Positions 35,128 through 47,624 of a stretch of 64,000 bases of DNA are shown in pieces. Positions within the stretch are counted from its first letter, which is position 1, and each line of letters opens with the position of its first letter. A program made the translations under genes and the position numbers. The stretch is from Ilex aquifolium (Eukaryota > Streptophyta > Magnoliopsida > Aquifoliales > Aquifoliaceae): assembly GCA_951799425.1 (NCBI GenBank), contig OX637407.1:23318981-23382980 (forward strand). The letters run 5' to 3'. Under the pieces are notes generated by a model that had not been told where the DNA came from, searched no databases, and saw only the letters and a program-made list of their open reading frames with translations.

Positions 35128-35262
35128 TAGGGAAGGGGAGGAACCGCAGGAAATCATCGGTATGGGAGAACTTGGGAAGGATTTCTTTACCATTTCACCA
35201 AAACCCTCCTTCCCAAGAAGCCCATACCAACAATTTTCTGCAGATCTATCTCCCTTTCCCTC
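35128..35262 (-). ncRNA. MIR482: MIR482/2118-like hairpin, locus 5
   Basis: The predicted mature miRNA at 35159-35180 (starts CCTTCCCAAGTTCTCCCATA) pairs almost perfectly with the 5' arm (GGTATGGGCTTCTTGGGAAG, near 35208-35227). The basal stem GCAGAAAATTGTT/GATGATTTCCTGC also pairs. Upstream on the minus strand lie a (GA)n tract (about 35398-35428) and a TATATAAA box (35470-35477), the same TATA, GA tract, hairpin order as loci 1-3. This is the best-paired hairpin of the cluster. Confidence 0.82.
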
Positions 35263-35393
35263 TTGCTTCTTTAATTCTCCACATGCATAGCATTCTCTCC
35301 ATTATAGGAGAAATTGATCGAAAAAGGTCGCAGAAAATTGGTAACGCTGGTGGGTTTTCTTGGAAGAATAGGAAGGGAAATCCCAATTCCGCA

Positions 35394-35397
<4 letters not shown>

Positions 35398-35428
<31 letters not shown>
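35398..35428. repeat. (CT)n microsatellite between TATA box and MIR locus 5
   Basis: A run of about 14 CT units (GA on the transcribed minus strand), at the place expected for the 5' leader of the primary transcript. Confidence 0.85.
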
Positions 35429-35429
<1 letters not shown>

Positions 35430-35499
35430 GTGGGTGTGGGTAGCTATATGCGGCTTTAGGTAAGTGGGTTTTATATAGATCAGAATGCTTAACCGCGTA

Positions 35500-37990
35500 G
35501 AGATGGTGATGTGTAAACCAGTCTTTGAACGTCGGTTGTTGGGCACTTAGAAAACGCGTTGAATTAAAATCGGAGGAATCGTACAAATAATTCACAGTTG
35601 TCACCACCAAATAGGGTGGTCTATTAAGGTACCGGTCTTACTCCCCATTTTCAAGTTGAGAGTTCAAATTTTGGAGTTTTTATTGGGACTTGGTAATTGG
35701 CCGCTATACTAGTCTAGTTAAGTTTGATTCCAAGAAGTGTTTCAGGCACAGTCAGGAATTTTATGATCCCACCGATGAGGGTCTATCGAGTTGGTCATTA
35801 GACACTCTACCTTGCCCCCACCCCATCTTTCAATATAAAAAAAAACAAAAAAATCCACAGATGTCGACTTGGATTTAAACGAATCGTATATCTAGATGTA
35901 TATTTTTGAGAAATTCTTCGTTTAAAAATAAAGAAAAAAAATAGAATAATGTTATTTTGCATCTAATAACTTAATTATTCTTTATCATTAGATTATTCGT
36001 AGACTTTATTATTAATTAAAATTTATTATTAATTTAATAATTGTAATACATTAAATTAGTATTTTGACCTAAATCACATAGAACAAGAATGGGGACCGGA
36101 GCGAATTAGTTGAATTTTGTAAATTAAGAGGGCGAATTTATGAAAAATTCGCTCACAGAACGCGAAGCACGAGATTATTAAGAGTTTGGAAGGATTATGT
36201 GGTTAAAATTCTGACTCAACCAAAGTAATGTTTTGTTCAGGGAATTAGGGTATTTTTTGGCGGGCTTGCCTTAGTGTGTTTGTTGAAGTTAGGGTGCTAT
36301 GGACTTTTGAGGTGGCTGAACCAGACCAAGTCCAGTCCAATGGTGGCTCCTGAATTAAATCGAATAAATGATATTAAAAAGAAAAAGAATCAAATCAAAT
36401 CTCTACAAAAGGACCTTGAGGCTGTTGGAAAGCTAATCCAAACTAATCTACTGCTCTCCAGAATTTTTTTTCTTTTTTAGCTTATCTTAGCTTAAATGTG
36501 TTGAGGTGGAGGTGAGGGTTTGGAGAGATAATATTATTGAGTATCGAGAAAGTTTCTGATTATATAGATAAAATTATTTAAAATAATTTATTAATTTAAT
36601 TTATTGACAATAAGACATAATAATATTGGGTTGAACCTGGTATCAATCAAAAGGTTGAGGTGAATTAGGTTAATAAATTAAAACAACAAATTAAATCTAA
36701 ATGGTATTATTAATATACAATTTTCAAGCAGAACCCAATTTGCTTTTAAGCCCATTGCAGCCTGGCAGCAGGTCATGCAGGAATGGCCAACTCAGAAGAA
36801 TTTCCCCTTTTGTAAGTGTGTTTGGTTCCGTGGAATTTGGAAACCACCTCTGCACAAGGACCGTGTCCATGCATGGAAATGTCTAAGGCACAAGAACTCA
36901 CGTTAAAGTCTATCATCTATAGAGTTAGTCGAGTCATGTCTTGAAAATCTTCATGTCGTGTTGTGTTTGTAATATTCTTAGTGTTAATAAAAAAATTATT
37001 TAATTTTGAAACATTTTATACAATACTAGATAACAATTAAAAAAATATTCATTATTTACTTGTATTACCAACGATTCGTATTGTGTTAAGTTTATGCCAT
37101 GTTTGTATGCTTGTGTTAATAGAGTCAATTATTTAGCTATAGGCCTTGCAATGGAGGCAGTCACAAACAGATTTCACCCACAATTATCTAGATCAAATTC
37201 TTCAAAATATAAGGGCAGGTTAGCAGGATCACATAATTGTTAAAAAGGGTCGAGATGAATGAAAAGGAAAAATATGCAAATTTCATTTATTAAATCAACT
37301 AGAATAAAAATTTATTCTAGTACACTTCCTCTTACATTCGTTATATCACTTATCGTAAACGAAAATTGAGGAAAAATCTATTAAAGAAGATCTGAATCCC
37401 GTCAACAGTAGGTTGTTTTTCAAGACAAGAACTAATGTTGCACATCTACCAAAAAATGCATCACAATTTACTGGATTCATATCCAGATAATGATTGCCAA
37501 CAAAATTAACTTGAACAAAAACTTTTATTATCACAGTGTCACTGTTTTTGTCAACCAAACAACCAAACAAACATTTTTCCTTAAAATTTGAAAATTTATC
37601 AAAACAAAGAGGCCAAGTGATTACACTAATCAAAAATTACTTACTTAGGCAGTACTCAAGAGAATCATTACAAAGAGGCCAGTTGGGTACTTTGTTTTGG
37701 ATCACCAAACAATCATCCCTTCAGATCATATTTAACGTAAAGAGAATGCAAAAATGATAAAAGTACAAAGTCTCTCTACTCTGCTCTTAAACTCTCAATT
37801 TTCCTGGGCCATACGCCCACATATTATATGCTCCCCTCTACCTTCGGAGAGAATTATTTTTATGTTCATTCTTGTAATTACCATTATTCAGTGAGTGGGT
37901 GGGTTTAATCATTGAGGATTATAAACATGTACTCGTTGAATTACAATAAACTCACCAAATTATCATTCCCGTGGGTTTCTAGTGAAGATG
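35500..37990. other. Intergenic region, no gene seen
   Basis: Around 35610-35860 there is a possible SINE (A-box-like TCTATTAAGGTACCGG, B-box-like GAGAGTTCAAATTTTGG, and an A-rich end near 35838-35852). The rest is AT-rich with only short frames. Confidence 0.45.
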
Positions 37991-37992
37991 AA

Positions 37993-40098
37993 TTACCGGT
38001 TCAGAACTTTAAGAGCCCTGGGATTGATTGAACTCATGGCCATGAGCCTCTCCTCATCAGTAAGAGTGTGGCGGAAGTGGCAGCGGTGGCCATAAGGGCA
38101 GGGATCGCCATTGAGCACCATGCGGCACACCTCTGTTTTGTAGCGTGGATGTCGGAGGACTGGGCGGAGCTCATCAATGCCGTGAGCAAACTGGCATTGA
38201 TCTCCATAAGGGCACGATCCAGTTTCCTGCCATTTGTTGCACAGCTCGGTCTTGAACATGCCCTGATTGTATACATCCAGTTCCAATGGTTGCTCCTCTT
38301 TCTTCCCTCCAGCCAGATACACCCTTTGCTGCGTGATCATCATCATCAAAACAAGATTATCATACCAAAAAGCTAATCTAGACTCTCAGCAGACCATTAA
38401 AAAGTTCATGCATTTCAAATATTTTCTTGGGTCATTGCATTTCTTGTATTTATTAAAATTCTCCGGATTGCTCTTATGAAGCTATAAATCACTTGAATAG
38501 TTTAGAGCTAGATAGCAATCATACGAACTCATCTAGCAAATCATCAATAACTAGGCCAGCCAAAACCAGGAGAGTATTGACTCTAAAATCACCAACTGCA
38601 ATGCCTTGTTCGAAAACACTGTCCACAGAAAATTGAAGTCTTCTTAACTAGACACCAAGTTATGCATTAGTTTCTTGCATGTCAAACTAGAAGATATGCT
38701 CAATGAAAACCATACCATGTGCCAATCATTTCTTATAAAGTGTGGTGCGGTGGGTTCTCCAGAATTTTGTGACCTACCATTTTGTGCAAATAACATGGAA
38801 AAATTAGATCTTATAAGTCTATTCCTCCCAACACACTCAATTAACGAAAATCAAACTAAATAATAGATTTTTCTAGACCCTATTAGCTAGTACTAAGCAG
38901 CATATAGATTTCATACATTCACACGCACACACATACTAGAAGTGGTCCATTATTACAAGTAGTTTTAAGAATAATGCTATTTGGATATAATTTGGGGATC
39001 TAATTTAGAGACTTAATTCAATATAATCGTTGGATTAATTATGAATTCTAATGTTAGATGAAGTCCACTATCAATTCAATAGTTGCATTGATTTAAGTTC
39101 CGAGATTAAATCTTCAAGTTAGATCCAAATAACATTTTCTTTAAGAAATTAGAAAGTCAATCAGGGTGATGGCGTAATTCATTACTTATACATGGAGGCT
39201 AAAAATCCCAAACAATGAATGGATGAAATCCAACAATATACTATGAGAAAAAAAAAACCCCAACAAAAAAGAAGCCAAAAAAATCCATTTCTTACTGTAC
39301 ACGTTTCAGGCTACTATTATCAATCAAGTGTACCAATTATAACAAATCAAGTCTACGTCAGTTTTTTTATCTCGTAATAGCATAGAAAACCACCATGGCA
39401 ATTCGGTAAATAAGAAAAGTCTAGGACGTTGATCTTACCTTCTCGGTGCCGGTATTGATCCGGTTCGGCGCACGAACAGTCTTCAGATATCCACTGGACC
39501 GGATCGAAATACTCTTCGGCAAAGAAACCCGCTCCGAACCCGTATTCTCAACCTGGTCCGAACCAATCACACTCGTCGGACTCTCATGCCCATCAGACGA
39601 CACCTCATAATCCCACGCGCCCCTCTCGTCTCCGTTAATGCGCATCCTCCCAAAACCATCAGCAACTGAACCCGATACACCAGATGTCGTCGCATAATCA
39701 GAAGAAGACGACACAGAGTTGTTCTGAAGAGAACTGGATTGAAGCAATAGAGCCAAACGATTAGACAAATTGATATTGGCGATTCGGAGATTGATGTTCT
39801 CTTGGCGCAGAGCTTGGGCTTGCTTGTCGATCTGGCGGAGGTAAGAGAGCAGCAAGTTATGGCGTTCTATGAGATCTTGATACTGATGAGGCGAGTATGG
39901 TGTGAAGTCAAGGGCATGAGTGCTGTTGATGTTGGTGGATGAATTAGCGGAATTGGTAAGAGAGAGGTGTGGGGGTGGATTTGGAGGGAAAATTGACGCG
40001 TACAGTGAGGTATTCGCGACGTCGTTTGTTTGATTGAAAAATGGAGAACTGATTTCGTTACCTCCACCTCCATGACTGGTTGAGATATTTCTCTGCAT
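37993..40098 (-). CDS. C3H15-like: Tandem CCCH zinc-finger protein (C3H14/C3H15 type), 331 aa
   Basis: Exon 1 is 39439-40098 (220 codons, ends GAG AAG|GTAAGA). Exon 2 is 37993-38328 (acceptor CACGCAG). The intron is in phase 0. The N-terminal half is Ser/Asn-rich with a leucine-rich helix (about residues 76-118). A conserved SISIRSSGY box follows. Two CCCH fingers follow: C250-x8-C259-x5-C265-x3-H269 and C288-x8-C297-x5-C303-x3-H307, spaced by 18 residues and preceded by YKTEV/FKTEL leaders. This is the TTP-type RNA-binding module. Arabidopsis C3H14 and C3H15 (CDM1) have the same layout and act in secondary wall and anther callose control. A 5'-UTR intron (donor TTTCAG|GTAATC near 40484, acceptor near 40133) and a CTATAAAAA TATA box near 40588 are visible. 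Confidence 0.92.
38972..39138. mobile_element. 167-bp MITE inside the CCCH gene intron
   Basis: The arms TAATGCTATTTGGATATAA and the reverse complement AATGTTATTTGGATCTAAC form an inverted repeat. The 9-bp flanks TTTTAAGAA (38963-38971) and CTTTAAGAA (39139-39147) match at 8 of 9 positions, which suggests a Mutator-type MITE. Confidence 0.7.
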
Positions 40099-40579
40099 CT
40101 TCTTATCTCAAATAACCAGGTTTTTTCTGTGCATACATCACAGAAGCAAGAGAATTTCAGTTATTTTCTTATGACTTTAGTACAAAAACAATATGGATCA
40201 AATGTTTAGATATATGTTCATATCATATACACACGAATATATAGATCTCGTCTGGGCATACATCACAGAGACAAGATAATTCCAGTTATTTCTTCTGATT
40301 CTTGCATTGCAAGAACTCTATAATTTTCATACGCATATAGATTTTCTCTGTTCATCCATTACATTCAAGAAACATGAACAATTCTGTTATTTTCTTGTAA
40401 TTCTGGTCATGAAATGACTACTCTGTGTGTGTGTGTGTGTGTGTTAATGAATGAAGGTGATTGAGATTAAAAGAAGATTGATTACCTGAAACAGCACCGA
40501 TCTCTGGAGATTTTGTAGAGAGGGAAAGAGAGGGCTTTAGAGAGAGAGAGAGGAGAAGTTTGGTGAATGGAGAAGACGA

Positions 40580-40600
40580 CTGGTTTTTATAGTGAGAGAA
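40580..40600 (-). promoter_or_regulatory. TATA box of the CCCH gene
   Basis: The minus strand reads CACTATAAAAACC, some 90 bp upstream of the 5'-UTR exon's splice donor. It is followed by a pyrimidine-rich leader. Confidence 0.6.
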
Positions 40601-40947
40601 AGAGAGGGAAACACGAGGGGTAGTTTGGGGAGCGAATCTGAAACCGTTAATCCTACTTGGAGCGTAACAGTTTGGGAACGATGATGTGAAGTTTACGCAA
40701 AATGCCCTTTTATTGTACGCGCTGTTTGTTAATGACATAAGGGTAATTTGGTCATTCTGGATATCAACTTTCTTCGGAGTTGTAACGACCAGTGCAAGTT
40801 TGGTGAGGTGGACAATGGAAGTTCTGGTTTTCCTAGACGTAGAACGAAGATTTTAGCCGTTCGATTCTCATCAGAGGGTAAGAAAGAAACTCGTGTGTGT
40901 GCGTGTTTGTGTGTGCGAGATAGGAGAAGGGAGGGTAAAATGTGATT

Positions 40948-40986
<39 letters not shown>

Positions 40987-41119
40987 CGAGATCAAAAAAT
41001 GGTTTCCGCGGGAAAACGATCAGCCACATGCATGTACTGGATGATGTTCTGAAATGACTAAAAAACACTTAACTATAGAACTTGTCTACGATTACATCCT
41101 TACTGTCATGTCACGTGAA

Positions 41120-41426
41120 TAGGATGATAATTGAATCGAATTTATTGAGTTAAATAAGTTTAAAAAATTATTTAAGCTTAATTCGTTTAGAAAATAAATT
41201 GAACTTGAGCTGAACTCAAAACTATTCAAATCCAAGCCGAGCTCGAGTAGCTCGATTATTTTACACATAAATGAGTCAAGTTTTGTGAACTTGGGCCAAA
41301 ATTTTTAAACTCGTTTTTTAAATAAGTCAAAAAAATTGTTTAAGCTAGCTCATTTATAATACAAGTCGAGCTCGAATCGAATCTTATTCGAGTCGAACCT
41401 GAGTAGTTCAACTTAATTATCAGCCT
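41120..41426. mobile_element. hAT-like MITE, second copy (GAGCTCGA family)
   Basis: It is related in the same orientation to 5143-5373. It starts TAGGATGATAATTG, ends AATTATCAGCCT, and has internal AAGCCGAGCTCGAGTAGCTCG motifs. No clear target duplication was found. Confidence 0.55.
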
Positions 41427-41839
41427 CAAATACTATTTTGAGTTTTGTATTAAAGAGTTTGGATCATAATCGGATTAACCCACAAGTTGTATGTAATAAA
41501 AAAGTTGACACGCACTCGGTTATGTGCAACAAAAACCGGACTTTATACAATTTATACATTGCAAGAATTTGACATGACATAAACTCGACTCGGGAATGGA
41601 TCTAGTAATAAGTTTTTCACAATTCTACCCAACCCTTCAACACCATTATAGTTAGAGTTGAAAAATTAAGGTGGTTCCCACAGGACCACAGCTTGTGGTT
41701 AGGGAGGGCTATTTGATTACCTATTATTGCGTGGTTTGGAAGTTTATTGAAACTTCAATGGTTTTGGGTGTTCAATATGCTTATCATGAAGTGGTTTAAG
41801 AGTGTCATTTAAAAAAAAATTGGCACCCTTGAAAGGGAG

Positions 41840-42037
41840 GTTACGTATAGTTCAGTGGTTGAATTTGATTTTTGATAATTTAGAGGTTTTAAGTTCAATC
41901 TATTCTCACACCTTTAAGAATTAATCACCATTGTTCCTTTAGGGACATGCTCTAACACAGCTTAAGTCACAGTAGCTAACTGCTGAGTTCAAGAGAGTAA
42001 TCGGCACAAATCAAAACGCTCCAAAAAAAAAAAAAAA
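41840..42037 (+). mobile_element. Possible tRNA-derived SINE
   Basis: An A-box-like TAGTTCAGTGGTTGAA near 41856 and a B-box-like GGTTTTAAGTTCAATC near 41885 are followed by a body ending in a 15-bp A run near 42021-42036. The target duplication was not found. Confidence 0.4.
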
Positions 42038-42712
42038 GAGTAGCATTTGAGAGACAGAACCATGATGTTCATGGGAGTTTGCTTCTTTATTACAATCTCT
42101 AACTAACTCTTTCTCTAGCTCTCCCATCAATTCTACTATCATGTGTTTGGTGGATAACCCCCCCATGATCCCACACTTGAACACTTTTCTGTTATGTCAT
42201 GGTTGGTAGTATAGCCACATATTACTTCTCACTCACCTTCATTTAATAGTATTATGTTCTTTTTCATTACAGTTTGGGTATATATGAACCAAACGAAATA
42301 ACAGCTCCTCTTAAACATCTTGGAATCCCAATGACAAAGACCATACGTATCATCACTAAAAAGACAATCCAATGTAGAAGTCTCCTATCATTCCCATCAT
42401 TATGAGATCTGTAAAGTATTACTCATACATAGTCTTATCCTGCGTGCGAAGGTGAAAGCAGATACAAGTTCATAGCTACCAATAAAAATACCACAAACAC
42501 AACTGTAATAACAATTCTACATACAAAGTGTCATATATATTTTAGCTCAAGCTCTGTTAGAACAAAATCATAGGCTATACATATAGTGGACTGAGAGAAT
42601 TGAAGGAAACGAAGCTATGAGTGAGAAAAACAACAAACATGCTTCGGGTGCTCGTGTTTTTTTTTTTTTTTTCTTTCTAATTTACAACAAGAAGATAGAA
42701 AGGACAGTAGCT

Positions 42713-45700
42713 TCAATAGCTTCGTGTCACATTAACTGCATCAGATTCATAATCTTCTACCTTTGTAAATCTTCCTTTTGCCCGCTTCCGTATATCAGCT
42801 TTAGCTTTCCGAGATGCATACCGAATTCGTTTCTCATATCTGAAAATAAAAAGTAGGTAGAATGTCTGGTATGAGATCATATCCAATTGATAGTAACCTA
42901 TTTATCCACATACTGATAGAGACCAAACACGAGCAGCCATGATATCCCCCCAATACCAAAAAGTTGCTTTTACCCCCATTACAGAAAAATGGTCCTTCTA
43001 GCCAAAAATAACAATGTAGAGCAACACCTCATCACAAAAAAAAAAAAAAAAACAGTGATCCCGGATCTATCACTCTATCCATATACACGCTTGCATAGGT
43101 ACTTACTGCTTATGCAAGATAAATTATGGAACTCTGCAAACCAAAACCGAAAAAGAAAAGTACCTAACATTTAGTGAAACTTCAGGCTTACAGATTTATG
43201 ATTAAGTGTACCCTGTCCTACTTAGCTAACCCTTTTCATTCCATTGCCTTGCAACAGATATTGGATCCATGATTCATTACAGTATCATATTCCTAAACTT
43301 TCAACTGCATTATAGATTTTCCTGATAGATATTGGAGCCACGATTCCCAACTGCATTACATTCCTTTCAATACCTCTAAAGAAAGGAAGTTCTCTTACAA
43401 AACAATAATATTTGCAAGAAATCAATATTCCAAGTTATAACAAATCGTGTTTTAGACAAAAACAGAACTCAGTTCAAAACAACTGAGATAGCGCCAGCAA
43501 CAACAGAAGTAGGTAGCTTCACAATGATAAAAGAAGACTCGATTTGGCTATAAGCTTGGGATTTTCACTATATTCCTGAAGCTTATATGAACGCTAATTA
43601 ATTGAGATAAAGAGTATGGACTCTAAGCAGCAAAATGTTAAACAATGTGAAATGATGGTCAATCTAGGGGCTTATAATGCAGCACTCTGAGCAACCCATT
43701 ATTTGGGAGACATCAGAAAGGAGAGTCGAGACATACCCTTGAACCTTAACCTTCTTCTTCTCTTTGTATCTTGTCATGTCGTTTTCATTGGCTTCCGATT
43801 TTGTACTCTCCAAATCAGATGAATTACATGAAGGTTCCTGCCTAACAGCGAGGGGAGAAAGTCCACTATCCATGCAGTCAGTACCACAACTTTCAGCACT
43901 GAACCTTGAACGAGAGAATGACAATGTTGAGTGAGATGGTCGAATTGGAAAGGGACGATCCTGGCTTGTGGAACAGTAATGAGTTTGATCAAAAGTACCA
44001 ATATCTTTGTTTACATGAGGTGAATGAGTATTGCAAGCAGAGGAAGCCACTGACATATCCTGTCATACAAAAGGAAATTGAAAGAAGAAAGGAAAAGTAA
44101 AGCACAAACAGATATAATGAGTTAAGAGTGCCAAAAAGGTGCTGAGATATCGTCCATTGGCAAGACTGATTCATTCTCACAAGAGTCCGGACATAAGAGG
44201 TCATGAAGCTACAACGATGAAGATTTGAAAACGTCATTTTAAATACAGTTGTAAGATTGCAAAGGCAAGAAAAGGCGCTTGACAAATTCCATTTTACAGG
44301 TGTACCGTGCTACCCACAATTAATGAGTCGCAACCAAACTCTTCTAAACTTTTTGCATATCAATGAGTTTTTTAAGTAATTCACAATCCCTGTATCATTG
44401 AATTTTCTGGCATACAATTATCCCTTCAATGCAAGCTTTTTATATCAACACAGATTCAAGCATGTGAATACACAGATTCTGGCATTTTCACTTTAGGTCT
44501 ATGTTGTAAAAATTTGCTAGTGCTCAGCACGAAAGCACAGCTTGTAACCCATTCAGCTGATAAGCTCCCTCTTGCAGCCCTTTGGAAAGCCTGGAAACTG
44601 ACCACACCATATCCCTAGGTATTCATCATTCCACAGTAGTGGTTGCAATAGTAAATACTCACATTATGGATAGAATCCCCAGTAGTAGATTGATTATTAA
44701 TGATTTTAAGGTGCAAATATCTGATGATCCTCCATGATCTTGCCATGATAGTATGTAAAACAAATGGTGATAAATTACGCAAGATTCAGAACTAGCTTTG
44801 AGAAGTAGATTTCGACACCATGCCTCATCACACAACAAACTACTATAGACACTAATGCCAAGCAGTAATGAAGCACAGGAATGTTGGCTAAAACACTAAG
44901 GCAAAACTGCCATATATACAAAAGAACAGAAAGCATGATTCTAGGGGATCTGACTTGAAGTGAATCAACATATTCACTCATGACAATATGACATGCTTCT
45001 TACCAACACAGACACAACACACACAAAAAAAGGGAAGAAAGCAGAAAAAAGATGCCTATCTAACCAAATATCAAAGCCCATAACAGGAGCAATAGGCAAA
45101 CATATGGATCGCTGTTAATGGTAAAATTTTCCATCTATTTACTGGCATCCAAAAAATGGTAGCAAATGGAAGAAAACAAGTTTAAGATCGACTCCCTTTG
45201 TGTATTTATTTAGGACCTCTGGGTTGTGTATAATCAAAGTGCTGCAGAATGTATGCAATCCTTAAATTAAGGTGAGGATTATGAAATAAAAACATTTCCA
45301 CAATTCTAGTATGGTTATCCAATATTAAAAGATTAAGAACATGAAGATATTACAGTGAGTGCCATTATAAAATACTATAAATTAACATTAACACTGATAC
45401 AAATTACAATATACACACGATAAATGTTTACATTAAATGACAACATGGATTTATATCAATAATCTTCAAGTTCACTACAGTTTCTGCTAGAGCAACAGCA
45501 ATTTCACTGATTGATTCAGGATAGAGAAGGTCATTCTAAGACACCAAGAGATTCTGCATGGTATTAAAACCTTGTCGTATACTGTGCTGAAATATTTTTG
45601 GACATCAGAAAGTATGCTTTGATATTCTTATCAATTGTGATTCCACACAATCATTTGCAGCACAAACTTAATATCAATAGTTATAGTTCTTAAGTTACAT

Positions 45701-47624
45701 GGTTTTCCCTATTGTGTGATTTTCATTTCTTTTCCTATGAATCCTAAGCCTACTTATTACACTGTATTCATTAATTTCAACAATAATTTTCACATGTTTG
45801 CTTCCCAAAGTTTCCCCCCATCCCCGACGACCTTGCCACCTGAGTTGCTTAAACAAGTTTAATACAACTGTTATGTTTTGGGTGTGGTATTCACCTGCTA
45901 CCATGTTCCTATTATTGTAAAGCCGAAAAAACAAAGATCGTAACAATGGTGTAAATCAGCCAGACAACACTGTAAGAAAGAAGCAATCCTCAAACCTCCA
46001 TTGCTCTGGCATAGTCCTCGTCTGATCTCTCAAAGAATGTATGCTGCTCCACAGAAGAGCATGACATATCTTTGTCATCAAGCAGTGCCGTGGTTAACTC
46101 TTGCTCACATCCAAAGAGTTCCTCAAAGTTTCGGAAAGTCAAGTCAACATCAGGTATGTTTAAATCATAAAACCCTAGTTCTTCACAAACACCAAGGTCT
46201 TGCATATTTTGAGACCATAGCTGCAGAATCCAATCAGAATTAATTTGTGCTATGAATAGTGCATATTGATAGAAGTATTAATTAAAAGAAAATAACTAAA
46301 AATCTCAATATAAACTATGAAGCACTGACGGATCAATGTCCGAAAAATTATATGTTTTGTCACATCAGGGAAAATGTAATAGAGAGTCAAGCTATGCAAA
46401 TGATCAAACCTGGCCAGTCTCAGCTGGATTTCTGCTTTGCCAAAAGGAATCTCCATTTAAAGGGTTTCCAACACTTGAAGAAGAGGTGAAGTGGTCCAAT
46501 TGAGAAAATGGCATTGAAAAAGGCTCCAGATTGGGCTCTCGATAAGGACTGCCCATATGCTGAAGATCAGAATCAAGACCAAGTGAATGCTGCAAATGCT
46601 GATCAAGATTTCTATCAAGCTTCCACGTCGTATAATCTTTAAGCGGACATACATCACTCTGTTCTTGGCTATATGTTAAAGACAAATTGTCTTTGCACTC
46701 TGTGAGCTGAAGCTTTTTCAAGTCAAGAATCTGTTGTAGAATATAGCAAGCATTTTCCAGTTGCTTACCTTTGTTACAAGCCTACAAAACCAAGGACCAA
46801 AGCAATAATGGACCCATATAATGGTGGTCACTATAGTACTAAGAAAGTAATTATAGCAAGACAAGTTAATTGTCCAAATGTTAATCAGTATGATTATGCT
46901 AGTAATGCAGTTCCATCTTTTAGCTGGGGAAGTACTTAGGCGGTTGTATCCAAGCCAGTGGCCCTTTAACATTAGAGTTGTCTTGAAAGTCGAAGAATTT
47001 GACGGACTATAATCGATCCGATTGAATGAACAAGCTGAAAAATGCTAAAATGAACCTTAAGTAAAAGCACGAATTAGTATAACAACTATTTAGCTCAGAT
47101 TGGTGTTTGCTGCCTACCATTGCATGTCCACTGCTTGATCCCACTTCAGATTTTTCACCAAAGATCGAAGACACAGAGTTAACATCAGATGGTAATGAAT
47201 AGCTGCTAATCTGTGTGCAAGACTGTTTTGGAATGTCCAAATCTACAGAGACACTCAACATATAATCAAAATTTTCTTGAACAGCGTTGCCATCCACTCT
47301 ATTCAAGTTAAAACCCCACATAGCCGCTAAATCCTTGGCAGAGGGGCACCCCATGTAACTACTGATGACCCGTTTCTGATGTTCAGAAGAGATATCATGC
47401 TGATCATGGTCACAGCCACGACACATGAGCATCTGATGATCAGCACATCGAACATAAGCTGGGCGGTATCTGCATGACTCACACACAACAGTTCGAGGAT
47501 GCCTGCCAGAAAGAGCATTAGCTGAATGAACCTTCGCGTCACATGACAGGCAAAGATATGCTGCATCTGCCTTACAGTAAACAACTGGCCTTAATGCCAT
47601 ACAAAATGCACAAATCTTGTCCAT
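42713..47624 (-). CDS. CONSTANS-like B-box/CCT zinc-finger protein, 517 aa
   Basis: Five coding exons: 47118-47624, 46410-46781, 45996-46220, 43737-44059 and 42713-42839. All have GT-AG junctions and keep phase (the last is split in phase 2). Residues 5-48 form B-box 1 (CAFCMALRPVVYCKADAAYLCLSCDAKVH in two halves) and about 48-90 a diverged B-box 2. Conserved GCPSAKDLAAMWGF follows. The C-terminus carries a CCT motif (about 460-505) that ends in IRYASRKAKADIRKRAKGRF and has basic nuclear-localisation residues. Two B-boxes plus CCT place it in the COL9-COL15 (BBX7-13) clade of transcriptional regulators linked to flowering and light. A 5'-UTR exon ends at CAGAAG|GTAC (48572), next to a GA repeat. 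The exact orthologue is not assigned. Confidence 0.9.

Noticed and set aside
35300-35400. A sixth MIR482-like hairpin near locus 5
   Set aside because: CCCAATTCCGCATGG-type sequence is present, but the CCCAT-N-CC end is lost and the arms do not pair well by eye.
38034-38376. Other frames overlapping the CCCH finger exon
   Set aside because: They are shadows of the real exon, which has phase-consistent splicing and both CCCH fingers.
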